Assembly (NCBI GenBank): GCA_019359885.1
Contig: JAHBCN010000527.1
Location: 1 to 64,000, forward strand
Length of the DNA: 64,000 nucleotides
Direction: 5' to 3'
Origin: Listronotus oregonensis
Lineage: Eukaryota; Arthropoda; Insecta; Coleoptera; Curculionidae
Position 1 is the first letter of the stretch; every line of letters starts with the position of its first letter. This document shows positions 1 through 11,294 of this stretch, in pieces. A program made the translations under genes and the position numbers. The notes beneath the pieces were generated by a model. That model searched no databases. It was given only the letters and a program-made list of their open reading frames with translations, and was not told the DNA's origin.

Positions 1-1115
1 TAGTTAGTTTTCTTCGCGTCTTTTAAACCTATTTAATTTTGTTAGGTATAATGCTGTCCGAAAAAAAGTAGGTAAGTACGTAGAGAAAGTGACATTAAAA
101 AGTAAACAATATGAAAAAATAAATAAGAAAAATATAAATTGATATTTCTATATGGCGAGACACAGTGACATATGTTGTATGCTCTTATCGTAGAATTACA
201 TTGTCATTATATTTAAAAATTGAAAATACACATGCTTAAAAAGTAGATATTGCAATTTTGTATAAACTATGGTAACTAAGATGATTATTTCTAAATACAA
301 AAAAAACCTATGCTTATTTGGTCTTTTTATCAGTTTTTGTTGATTTTAGGTCTAATTTTTTCAGTTTCCCTACTTTATTCAAAAAAATAATAATTAATTA
401 ACTTGATTCCTTTCTTATTATCTTAAATTTCCTCCAGAATTTAAAATTGGCAAAGGCTATATATAATAATAATTAGTGACTAGCATAAAATCAAACATAA
501 ATAGAAAAAAAATCTTCAACATCTCATGCTATTATAAAATACACTTTTAATCAAAATTCTGTGTATAAAATCTGACAAAATACTTATTGTGCTTCCTCCA
601 CTTTTTTATATCATAAGAAAATAATAAAAACCATTATAAAAATAAATAACTCATCCCATTCTCGGTAAAACTAAATCTATTTACAAAAAAAAAGCTGAAA
701 TGTAAAATACTTGAGCCTAAAAACTTTGATATTACATACATCTATAAGAAGTTTAACATTGAAATCTGTTTTTTACTTTATGTATCAACATAAACATAAA
801 TGAATAAAATATTTTAAAAGATGTTCCTCATGTATATAAATGACGATCAATTTACAGAACCATCCAATGAGGACTAAATAGGGCCATATTGATGGCATTC
901 TTCTTATATAAAAAAAATGTGAAATAGCCATCTTGTGTATTTTGCCCATAAAATTTGAAAGAATACTAAAGAAAATGGATTAAATTAAAACAAAAAAAAA
1001 TACGTCATAAAATATTTTTTTAATGGGACCCTTTTCCTAAATGAGGAAAGCCACAACTATAGCTCTTTTCAGCATTTGTTAAATGATCCTGTACCTACAT
1101 GTTGATATACAGTAT
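1..1115. repeat. Left arm of a large inverted repeat
   Basis: The segment is the reverse complement of 11295-13966, apart from a 1.58-kb insertion in the right arm. By eye the arms are about 90-95% identical, with scattered indels in A/T runs. The homology runs to the first base of the window, so the true arm may be longer. The inner boundary lies in the TGTTGATATA region near 1113. No long reading frame is shared by both arms beyond short AT-rich ones. It is either an inverted segmental duplication or long TIRs of an unrecognised element; the former is favoured because nothing in the spacer looks like a coherent mobile cargo. Confidence 0.9.
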
Positions 1116-1454
1116 TGGCCTACCTGAGTGTTGGCACTGTTGCCAGTTTTAATGCGCTTGCTTCCTAAATAAAAATGTTTTTTTTTATTTTTTTTTATTT
1201 TAGTATAGACATATTTTAATTAAATAATTATTGGGTAGTTTATGCGTATTGTTGAAATTGTTGTACACTTTTTCTAATACCAACTTAATTTTTATTTTTT
1301 TCTCTCCTAAGGTTCCAACTAATCGGGTATTTTTTAAGGACGTGACAATCTTGCAAATAATTTTGTCTTTTGAACACTTTTGACTTATTTTTGCCTAAGA
1401 AAATGGCCGCCTGTCTTGCGCGACCAATCTGCGCGAAATTTTCCCGCCAGCTGA
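1116..1454. other. Unassigned spacer
   Basis: AT-rich sequence between the left arm and the hAT-like terminus. A GC-richer stretch at about 1400-1454 contains GCGCG/GCGCGAAATT motifs. No coding or repeat structure is supported. Confidence 0.5.
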
Positions 1455-3732
1455 CAGGGGCGTAGCTATCCTAGGGCAAACCGGGGCAGTGCCCCGGGGC
1501 CCCGGCCTACGGGGGGCCCCGCGTCACCAAAAAAAATTTTTAAGCGCCGATCGGCAATAAATTTATTAAAGTGCTGTATCTATTTCTAGTCATATTATAA
1601 GGCCGAATTGTTATTAAAAATACCACAACAGTCAATTATTATTTAGAGTTCTTAGTATATCGTGAATATTCTCGCTGTTGTCACTATATAAACAAATATG
1701 TTTACTTTTAAGTTCAACTCAAGGTTTATCTTAGCTTGCAGTATTTATTAAAGCCGTAATTAGATACCTATAAGAACTGATGGGCTGATTGTGTAAAAAT
1801 TGAATGACATCGCTATCGCTGCCGATATTAATTGGAGGAGAAACAGAAAAATTAAGAGCAGGCATATTTTGTACTTTGGATAATTCGGAATTAAAGATTC
1901 CCATTTAATTTGAGGAATTTGAGGAAGAAGCTTGCGTTCCTAAATTCAAGTAGCTATAATCGGTCGGGCGGATCGCGAGGGCTTGGCAGTCTTGGCACCA
2001 CCGCTTTATAATTACGCCTCGTCTTCGGGGAATTCCCCGGTTTCTTGTTTTGACGATTTTAACTCAACGTGAAATATATTATTGTGTCGTGGTGTGATTG
2101 TGGAGAAAAACTGTACTACAGTAAAATTTAATAACAAATTTGTGGATTATGAACTGAATGTTTAACTTATATTTTATAGTATTAATAATAACATTTATTT
2201 GTATTGTGCATTTGTGCCTCGTTAGTCGTACCTACAAGGTACCTACTAGAAAAAAGGTAAGTCACATTACTTAATGAATTATATCATATAAAAAGTACCT
2301 ACCTACTGACATATTTAAAAATTCAATTTTGTATTGAGTAGTAGGTAATTGAGGATACATTTTCTCCTAATACTAAATTGAAATATGCGTTTACGCCTGC
2401 TCGTATTTCGGATTTATAGCGGGTTTACCCAGCGGATCCAGGGATATGAAGCATAATATTAATAATATTATTGTCTTTTTGCCCAATTTGGGATTTTGTG
2501 GAATTGCACGAGGGTAATGTTTTTCAGTGCGGACTATATATTTGCATGAGTGAAAAAAAATTCAGTATATGACTAAAGTTATTTCAGCCTTATTTTGTCG
2601 TAACAGAAATAACCCGACTGACAATTATTCTAGTCAGAGAGTTTGTTACGAGATAGGGAACAACGCAGAAGTCGCATGCCTTAACTTGCCTCTCTATTAC
2701 TTCAATTAAGGGCATGTATGCATAACATTTTCCTGTTTTTTAATAAGCCCTCTTACAAGAAATGGCTCGATTTTTTTTTTGTATAAATTATAAATGTACA
2801 TTTGTCAATTATGTCGCTAAGTAAACCCGCCCTTAATTTCTAAAAGTTTTCTATAGACTAAAATAGTGTTTGTTACTTGTTACACAACTATCCAATGCAT
2901 TTAAAAATGGTTGTGTATTTTTTTCTTTGCAGGCTCAGAAGACTTCATAATAAAGCGCTGAAATAAAAATAGAAATGGAAGATAAGCGGAAATATCAGTC
3001 TGGGGCACAGAAACGAAAATTGAAATTACAAAAAGAAGAAAAATTAAAAAAACATGTTAAAATAGAAAAATTTTTAAAAGTTTCTGCCTCTCTTTCTTCT
3101 GTAAAAGAACAAGAAAATATCAATATTTCTGAAACAAGTGAATCAACTTCTATTTCTTGCCCCTCCTCTAAAGAACTTTTGCCTTGTACTGAGATTTGTG
3201 GTGAAGTTGTCAGCAATGCCATTTCTAGCACCTCAGGCTCCTCTAATAGCAAAATAAGTGTACCTAGCGATCTTGGATTTTTCTTGGGAAAAACTCTTAC
3301 CGATGAAGATAAAAAGATTATTATTAGTCTTAAACCCAATAGACCTAAAGGTCCATTTCCCAAGGACTCGAAACAAAATGATCGCAGTTTTAGTGAGAGT
3401 TATTATTTTTCCACTACAAAATACGGCCCTGTCAATCGTCATTGGCTGTGCTATTCAACTGTACTAGATGCAGCCTATTGTGAATCTTATTGGCTTTTCT
3501 CAAAATTGTGCAGTCCCTGGAGAACAGGCTTAAGAGATTGGAAACATTTATCATCACGCATTGAAGAGCATAGTAAAAGTAAGGCTCATATTGAAGCTTG
3601 CGCTGTTCACGACCTTTGGAAAAAAAATCGTGGCATTGACAAGAACCTCGAAGAAGAGATCAGATTTCAAGCGTCGTTCTGGAATATGGTGTTGCAAAGA
3701 TTATTCAAAATTACATTACTTCTTGCCTCATG
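1455..3732 (+). mobile_element. 5' part of a hAT-type DNA transposon
   Basis: The segment starts at CAGGGGCGTAGCTATCCTAG, a terminus of the CAGGGGCGTAGC type seen in insect hAT elements. It continues through a GC-rich subterminal block (GGGGCAGTGCCCCGGGGCCC region, about 1480-1520) and about 1.4 kb of leader to a transposase N-terminal frame at 2975. The element is cut by the LINE at about 3732. The right terminus and the 8-bp duplication that would prove the class were not found, so the family call rests on the protein and the terminus motif. Confidence 0.65.
2975..3732 (+). pseudogene. hAT transposase / ZMYM1-like, N-terminal fragment
   Basis: About 250 residues from the ATG at 2975. The N-terminus (YQSGAQKRKLKLQKEEKLKK) is the basic start typical of ZMYM1-like hAT proteins. 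A Ser-rich linker follows, then a TTF-type zinc-finger region at roughly residues 135-215 (YGPVNRHWLCYS, FSKLCSPWRTGLRDWKHLS, HSKSKAHIEA). The start of the dimerisation/catalytic region comes last (EEEIRFQASFWNMVLQRLFK). The recognisable frame ends at ITLLLAS near 3730, where it is replaced by LINE codons. The DDE and CxxH regions are missing, so no active transposase can be made. A domesticated ZMYM-like host gene is the alternative, but the adjoining hAT-like terminus favours a transposon. Confidence 0.8.
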
Positions 3733-3950
3733 CTGCAAACTACAGGGGATGTCCAAAATTCCCCAGACTACCTAAAAGCACTGCTCAACCCAAGCAATCC
3801 ACCCTGGTAACCCAGAGCGTATCCTACGCTCAGAAGGTTGCCCCTAAAACAACTCTTACCCAAGTTTCTGTCTCACAAGGTCAGTTTCAGGCCCTCATGG
3901 ACCGACTGGCTGCCTTCGAGGCGAAATTTGACGCCCTGAATGCTCAGTAA
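3733..3950 (+). pseudogene. LINE ORF1 C-terminus
   Basis: The frame reads from the end of a CCHC zinc knuckle (ANYRGCPKFPRLPK) through a Gln/Val/Ser-rich stretch to a short amphipathic C-terminus (RLAAFEAKFDALNAQ) and a stop at 3950. This is the usual tail of Jockey-clade ORF1 RNA-binding proteins. The N-terminus is absent because of 5' truncation. The ORF2 ATG follows 47 bp downstream. Confidence 0.75.
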
Positions 3951-3997
3951 ACTCCTCCCTCTTTCTTTTCCCTGTCCCTTGTCTTTGGAGTCTTTTT

Positions 3998-6692
3998 ATG
4001 GACAACAAAATTCGCCCAGTTAATCTTAATATCCTTTCATGGAATATCAATGGCATCATCCAAAATAAACATGAGTTGGAAGACATTCTTTCCCGCTATG
4101 AGATAGATGTAGCGACAATCCAGGAAACCAATCTTACCCCAAATCACCGTGTCTCCTTCAGAGATTATCTTGTGATACGCAATGACAAACCAAACATTCA
4201 CCACTCAACAGCAATTCTTGTCAGAAAGTCATTGCCGTCCTACGCTTTACAAGAAGTGGATACCACCTTCATAAGAAATTCTGGCACCGCCATCATCACT
4301 AAATACCATGGCACTATCATGGTGCACTCTGTTTATAAGGCCCCACAGGATTTGATGTCTGAAAATGACATCACGTCTTTCCTGCCTGATAACAAAAACT
4401 GCATCCTTATTGGTGATCTAAACGCCAAAAGTCCTATCTGGAATAGTCGGCTGACGAATGCTTCAGGCAGACGACTAGCCCAATATGCCCTAGACACTGG
4501 GGCTACCATCATAGCCCCGGTCAGACCAACTTTTTATCCTCCTCAAGACGGCTACCTTCCTGATGTCATAGACATTGCAATACTTAAAAATATTGCTTTT
4601 AACTATGATATCTCCACCCTAGATGAAGGCCCCACTGAACATAACCCTGTTCTGCTAACCCTTACTTCTGTGATACAGTCACAAGTAAACCCAAGTCCTT
4701 GCACTAGAATCAACTACACTGCCTTACCACGTACCCTAAAGGCTACCATCACTCTCAAACCCTTTATACAAACCCGTGCCGACATCGACAGTGCGGTTCT
4801 AAGCCTGGAAACTGAACTGAAAACAGCCATTCAAAGTTGCACGACTGCAACCACCCGTCTGCTCTCAGAGCCCACCCACACTCAGTATCCTGCTCATATT
4901 CGAGCCTCCATCAACAACCGCAACCGAGCTAGACGCCTCTATAATCAGACTCGGTACCCCCCTCATAAACGTGCATACAATGAGCTATGCAGAATAACAA
5001 AAGACCTTCTTCATGAGTTTCATGCTGCCAAATGGAACAACCTTGTTAGAACCCTTGAGCCCGAAGACAACTCCTTATGGAAGATGTCTAAGGCTCTGAG
5101 GAACCCTAGACAAATCCCTAAGCCTGTTCATGGGACTCGCGGCCTAGTTTATACGGATGAGGAGAAGGCTGAGGTCTTCGCTGACTCCTATGAAATGAAC
5201 GCTCGGCTCTATGAACCTCCAGACATTGATGAAGACCACGATGAGGCTGTGGACAACATCAATAGACTTCTAGCCCAAACACATAACCTCGACCCCCCGT
5301 TTCTACCGGCTTCACCGATAGAAACTCACAAAATAATCAGGAATCTTAAGGGCCGTTCTGCCCCTGGTCCTGATGGTATTTCCAACAGAGTTCTTAAAGT
5401 ACTGCCCCGAAAAGGTTTAATTGCCATAACCAACATCGCAAATGCGATACTTCGACTTGGTTATTTCCCCGCCAGATGGAGGCATGCCATTGTTATTATG
5501 ATTCCCAAGCCTGGGAAAGACCCCACGTTTCCTCAAAACCAACGAAACATTAGCCTAACAAGCTCTGTTGCGAAGGTGGTGGAAAGGATAATTCTTAAAC
5601 GATTTATTCAACACACTGAGGAACTCCAAGTCATCCCCAACACTCAGTTCGGTTTCCGTTCCCAACACAGTGCTGAACAACAAGTTCTTCGACTTGTTGA
5701 GCTCACTACCGAGGGCCTGAACAGAAGAGAAGCGACGGGCGTTGTGCTATTCGATGTTGAAAAGGCTTTCGACAAGGTTTGGCATAATGGACTGTTCTTC
5801 AAGCTGTACACCCTTGGCTATCCGACCTATATGATTAAAATTATTCAATCATATCTTAGAAACAGACAAATTCAAGTCAGAGTCAACTCAGCCCTCTCCA
5901 CACCCAGAACACTAGAAGCCGGCGTACCGCAGGGCGCCGGGCTGCCCCGCACTTGTTTAGTGTTTATACACATGACATTCCTGCCTCGAATCTGACACAC
6001 ACGGCATTATATGCCGACGACACTGCCATCATTGCACGCTCCCAAAACCCTACTTTAGTCACTCGCCGACTTCAAGAGGCGACAAATAATTCCATGAATT
6101 CTGCAATTCTTGGAAGATTAAAATCAACCCTAACAAAACCCAAGCGATTCTTATTCATCGCAGACGCATACGCCCGGAAGACAACGTCATCCTAAACAAC
6201 CACGCCATTCCCTGGACCGACACTGTCAAGTACCTCGGAGTCATTCTTGATTCTCGTCTCACGTTCAAACCGCACATCGAAAAATGCTTACAGATGGGTC
6301 GCATGGCCCATTCCAAGCTACTACCACTCCTACACAGGAACAGCCCGCTAACTATCAGAAATAAACTTCTTCTGGTAAACTCAACCATTCGTCCAAGTAT
6401 GTCTTATGCCTCCGTAGCCTGGGGCTACGCGGCAAAGTCATACATCTCAAGACTCACCTCTTTTCTAAACCGCATGTACAGAAATGCGGCCAACGTCCCC
6501 TGGTTTGTACGCAACATGCAAATTCAAAGAGAATTCGAACTCACACCCTTTGATTCTTTTATCAAAGAAAGAGCCAAAAAACTCTACCTCATAGCTGAAA
6601 ACCATCCAAACCCTCTGATCCGAGGACCATCTGGGTATGATCCAGCTCTCCAAAGGCCCCACAAAAGACCAAAAATTCAAATTCTGGACTAA
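3998..6692 (+). pseudogene. LINE ORF2: endonuclease-reverse transcriptase, frameshifted
   Basis: The ATG at 3998 opens an apurinic-type endonuclease domain (residues about 5-225). Its catalytic-region motifs are SWNING, QETNL, GDLNAKSPIWNS and the terminal EHNP. An RT domain follows from about residue 440 (GRSAPGPDGISNRVLK, NISLTSSVAKVVER, QFGFRSQHSAEQQ, DVEKAFDKVWHN, GVPQGA). The frame breaks near 5945. The YADD catalytic box is intact in the next frame at about 6009-6020. Another break near 6110 leads to a third frame ending at 6692 in the thumb/C-terminal region. At least two frameshifts make it inactive. Codons are far GC-richer than the flanks. Confidence 0.9.
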
Positions 6693-7041
6693 GTACTTTT
6701 AGGATGGTACCCGGTACCTACAGGAAGGACCCGGGTACCACCCACCCCTGGCCTCTCGGCCTAGCCACTTAAAAATCCGATTTCTGGATTGTCTCCGAGT
6801 CACTGGGGCAAGGGCCCCAGCTTCTCAGTCACTTCTAAACCCCACTCCGCTAAGCCAGATTCCGGGCTAAGCCAAAAACTTCAAAACCCCAAACAACCGT
6901 GATAGCCAACATGGCAAACACGTAGTGAGGACTTGCTCAGCCAAAAGGAGAGCGAGGGGTGGTTGGCAAGCCTAGGGGGAGTTCGGAGGGCCTGTAAGCC
7001 CTACGGGATCCTTCCAGGTGGGACCCTTACTACTACTACTA
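6693..7041 (+). other. LINE 3' untranslated region with (TAC)n tail
   Basis: GC-rich for this window, with CCGGGTACC repeats near 6710-6740. It ends in TACTACTACTACTAG. No poly(A) tract is present; the tail is a trinucleotide microsatellite. Confidence 0.6.
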
Positions 7042-7402
7042 GCAATTAACAGTTTATTAGGGTTTGGCGACAGTAAATAGCGTGGAAAATACAAGTTCGG
7101 TTTGGTCATTAAGCAGATGTACATTATTATTTTTATTGCCTTTGTATATTTCTAGGTATAATTTAATATTTAATTTTCTGGAATCCCTAGAAATATACAA
7201 AGGCAATAAAAATAATAATGTACATTATTATTTTTATTCCCTTTGTATATTTCTAGGTATAATTTAATATTTAATTTTCTGGAATCCCTAGAAATATACA
7301 AAGGCAATAAAAATAATAATGTACATCTGCTTAATGACCAAACCGAACTTGTATTTTCCACGCTATTTACTGTCGCCAAACCGTAATAAACTATTAATTG
7401 CT
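7042..7402. mobile_element. Foldback element holding two tandem hairpins
   Basis: The outer inverted repeats start AGCAATTAACAGTTTATTAG and extend about 75 bp each side. Between them lie two head-to-tail copies (about 7118-7222 and 7221-7324) of a 105-bp palindrome whose arms read GTACATTATTATTTTTATTG. The right outer arm matches the left almost base for base apart from a few changes. It carries no protein. It abuts the (TAC)n tail of the LINE on the left. The duplication state at its edges is unclear. Confidence 0.8.
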
Positions 7403-7690
7403 TCGCCGGTTCCAGAACATATATTGACCACTTAGGGTTACAAATCACTTTATTTTGTACTGATATTTTAGTCTGTAAGAAATATTTCTTTGAAAATGAC
7501 TCTGTGAGTTGAAACTGCTGTCACAATTGTTAATATATTTTAGTGGTAAAAAACATAGTAGTTTTACTTATCATTTTAAAAAGCTAAAAAAAAGTCATAG
7601 TTTCAAAAAACTGGGAAAAATCGAAATTGAACATAGAAGATTCAAGTTTATTTTGAATTAAAATATTATTATTTTTATTACCTGGATAAA
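7403..7690. other. Unassigned AT-rich sequence 3' of THAP exon 2
   Basis: On the minus strand this is the region immediately downstream of the THAP stop codon. No further domain was recognised. It could include the 3' untranslated region. Confidence 0.3.
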
Positions 7691-7964
7691 TTAATGCACT
7701 GATGAAACTAATACTATATCATCTAGAACTTGTATTCCTCTAGATCGTTCCAAAGGCGGTGCACTATACGAATGGTCAGTTCTGGAACTTCCCTCAAGAG
7801 ATGGGAATAGGGTGGGAACTGCAGTGGCTACTAATCGTGCATGCAAGTGACTCGTGAACATCCTCTCTTCAAAATGGTCTGCACGTAACGAGTAACTTTT
7901 ATATAAATTGTTTACTTTGCCAAGCAGGTCTTCTCGATTGGCTTTTAGTGCCCATATTCTGGCT
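7691..7964 (-). CDS. THAP-domain gene, exon 2 (C-terminal half of the THAP finger)
   Basis: On the minus strand an acceptor (TTTATTTACAG) precedes the exon at 7964. It encodes the second half of a THAP DNA-binding domain: the invariant Trp (ARIWALKANREDLL), the position of the third zinc ligand (SYSLRADHF) and the C-terminal AVPTLFP motif, then a 36-residue tail and a stop at 7691. Joined to the exon at 18718-18606 the phase is exact (CG|A) and the protein is 128 residues. The spacing between Cys18 and the CxxH position is 46, within the family's usual range. The third ligand is Arg (CGT) where THAP domains have Cys (TGT). This could be a damaged gene, a variant allele or an error. Alternatively it is a THAP-bearing transposon relic. 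Confidence 0.7.
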
Positions 7965-7984
7965 CTGTAAATAAATAATAACAT

Positions 7985-8640
<656 letters not shown>

Positions 8641-9157
8641 ATAATAATTTTGTGGCTTGCATCTCAACTTCCGTCTCGTTTTCTCACGTGGCGCATTTTT
8701 GGTTAGGACTGGTGGGGAGTGCGGTGATAAATTCGGAATAATTTATCTGCCCAGTTTAGTTGTGTAGTCAGGGGGGTGTCACTAATATTGAAGATTTTGC
8801 AACAGCGGTTTAGGCTCAAAGTGATGGGCCCACTTACGGGAACGGGGCTAGGGGCAGGGTAAAGCAGTGTTGCCACGTAGATGGGATCATAAATCTCTCA
8901 CGTTACTTATTTATTGGAGGTTTAATAAAACGGCCATAAAAACCAAATAAATAGTATTTTATTTTAAAGCTTAGAAAAACAACAAAGTACATAAAGAACA
9001 AACACCTGCCAAAAAAACTAAAAAACAACGGGTAGGAGCGTTTTGCTCCTACATAATTTAATGTATAAAATGCTCCACTTTATAAATACACTGTAGAGTA
9101 AACATGATAGGAAACCTTTGTATATACCTTTTCTTTCTCGCTCTGCGTGCTGATTAA
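8641..9157. other. Unassigned intronic sequence
   Basis: Contains CAGGGGGGTGTCACTAA at about 8770, a 17-bp string repeated at about 24460 beside a mariner-like transposase fragment. Nothing else was recognised. Confidence 0.4.
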
Positions 9158-9354
9158 GGTTGTAACGGAACACCGCCTCCGCCTCCGTTACTGCGGAACT
9201 TCCGCAAAGAACCGACCTCCGCATCCGCCTGCGCAGAATTTATGCGGAGTTTTAACGGAGGTTTATTTACGATAACATACAATGCGCAAGGCGAACCTCT
9301 TCTCCTCCGCATCCGCCTCCGCTAAGAAGGTCTCCGTTACAACCCCGGTTCTGA
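9158..9354. mobile_element. Small hAT-like MITE rich in CCGC(A/C)TCCGC
   Basis: Ends GGTTGTAACGGA and TCCGTTACAACC are inverted repeats. The interior is made of short CCGCCTCCG / CCGCATCCGC units in both orientations. An imperfect possible duplication (CTGATTAA and CTGATATA) flanks it. It is non-autonomous. Its architecture resembles the 97-bp MITE at 54087-54183, with GTAACGAAT termini. Confidence 0.6.
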
Positions 9355-9540
9355 TATAGATCTGCCGAAGGTCGGCGACCAGCTCCACTAGATATAGTCT
9401 TGGACGCTATGTTATTAAATATAAACGAAAGCAGAAGGTTATAATTTAAATATGCATATAAATAGGATATTTATAATTACTTAGTAAATAGTTGAAAAAA
9501 ATAAAATAAAATGTCATAGTCTAACTCGGAAAAAGTCTCT

Positions 9541-9955
9541 ACAAATAGGTTTGTTTCTGTAAATCCCCGTCGTCTCAAAGTACTCAAAAATTCGCTATTT
9601 CCGCGACTAGTCGCTGCGAACGGCAACATTCCCACTTCCCACTTCGTGCGTTTCCGGATGACTTCGGTCTCCTTCGAAGTGGGGAAGGTCTTTGTTGCGG
9701 AATGCGGAAGCCATTTTCTTTCACTTATTGTTTATGTGCTATTTTTAAAGTGTCGTGTCGCCGCGTGATTTTGGAGATTTTTCTTAATTATCAGTGTTTT
9801 TCTGTGTTATTGGGTAAGTTTGGCATATTTTTTGTTTTAAGCAGTAATTGCTTGAGTTGAGCATTCATATTTTTTTGTTTCAGAAGAAAATCGCAGAGGC
9901 AGCTGCCCCAAATTTTTTACAAAGGAAAACGAGGATAACATGCACCATTGTAAGT
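9541..9955 (+). promoter_or_regulatory. CpG-richer promoter and first-exon-like island
   Basis: Local CpG and GC content rises at about 9590-9790. A candidate 5' exon ends at a donor GGGTAAGT near 9815. A pyrimidine tract with acceptor (TTTTTTTGTTTCAG) lies near 9882. A 70-bp second exon then carries an ATG (ATAACATGCACC, about 9939) and a donor TTGTAAGT at about 9951. This is the signature of a plus-strand gene start embedded in the THAP intron. No downstream coding exon could be assigned with confidence. Confidence 0.4.
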
Positions 9956-11294
9956 ACAATATATACAATCATTTAATAATTTCATTTTTTTTCCCTGAAC
10001 TACCTAATATTTATGTATATTTTTAAGGTTTATGCAATAATTTTGTATTTTAATTTAATTTTTTACTCGGAAACATTTCCTTTCGAAGTGTTTTGTATGG
10101 AAAAATTAAAATTATGCAAATTATATTTAAGCTACTGCTGTAGGTAGGCCTATTTTTTGCTTGTTTTAAAATACTAAGGATATCTTGTCTTTGAAAGACT
10201 AACAAAATTAAACTAAACATTTTTTGTTACAAAAGAAATTAACAAATTTTCATTTTCAATTAACTACTTTGTGGGTACTTTGAGAGCTGTAATACTAATG
10301 TATTTGCATTCATCATAGAGAGAAATTGTAAGAGATTCAAAACTGGGAAAAGTTTTATAATTATCAGATCTAAAGGCATGAATATTTCAAAATGAACTGT
10401 CATTGTTATAGCATTATTATTTACTCCTTCTATAATAAAACAAAATAAATAAAAATGAAATTATTTTATTGTTGTTTCTTCAACTTTTAAAATATAAAAC
10501 TAATTAGGGGTATCATTGTATTTTGTAATCAATTTCTTTAGGCAGAAGCATGCTTTTTGTGTAAATATTTTAATTTAATGTGCTTTCAAAACATTAAATT
10601 TGCTAACATACATACATTTTAAAATAGCAAGTAGTTTGCAAAAATTAAAATAATTCAAAAATGTCTATTAGTTGTTAATAATAATTTACATTATGAGTCC
10701 GGTAGGTTACTTGTTACAGCACGAGTTAGACATGATGGACGAGGTGATGCTAAGAGCCGAGTCAAGAATGTCTAAACCTAAACTAGTAACTGTAACAAGT
10801 ATTACTGAAATGTATCGAAATGTATTTTATTTCATACTTAAGTCTGTTCTGTATCTTTATTTGATTTCAAAAATCAAAAAATCACAATTTATTCTAAAAG
10901 TTGCATTATCTTTTACCCTGTGACGACAGTCAACAAGTAGAAGAAAATGTCATGTTGGCATATTTTTTTAAATGTCTTATTTGATTTATAAAAATGAAAC
11001 AGTTTGGTAAGTGTTACATAGCGACACTTACCTGCTCTGATATTGAACCTACTTAAATTTATAATGTAATCGAAGGTCTACCAAACGATATGAAATAAAA
11101 GTAAAATCAGCTGTTGACCTCTAACCCCATAAACAACTAAAAGTTAAAATCATAGGATTATGTTCTGTGCTTTTGTGTATTTTAAGGCTGCATTACTGCT
11201 ATCTTGGTTAGTATTAAAAATAAGATGTCAGAGAAAATGGCAAAGTGGTATGTGTTGTACTAAATATTGTAGGAAAAATAGAAAAACCATTCAA
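9956..11294 (+). other. AT-rich spacer with one weak exon candidate
   Basis: Mostly AT-rich. After the acceptor-like TTACTTGTTACAG near 10720, about 70 bp has ordinary coding texture (HELDMMDEVMLRAESRMSKP...) in an otherwise noncoding region. It might be exon 3 of the gene suggested at 9541-9955, but the phase could not be tied to upstream sequence. Confidence 0.25.

Larger units (their letters stand above)
3733..7041 (+). mobile_element. 5'-truncated Jockey-like LINE
   Basis: A non-LTR retrotransposon truncated inside ORF1 at its zinc-knuckle codons (AANYRGCPKF), directly fused to hAT coding sequence. ORF1 tail, ORF2 and a roughly 350-bp 3' region follow, ending in four TAC repeats (CTTACTACTACTACTAG) instead of poly(A). 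No convincing target-site duplication was found. The insertion broke the hAT transposase, so it is younger than that copy. Confidence 0.85.

Noticed and set aside
2995..3363. Antisense open frame opposite the hAT transposase
   Set aside because: No domain; it is the complement of a recognised coding region.
9158..9354. CRISPR-like array of CCGCATCCGC units
   Set aside because: The units are irregular, inverted and lack constant spacers; it lies within MITE-like termini of a eukaryotic genome.
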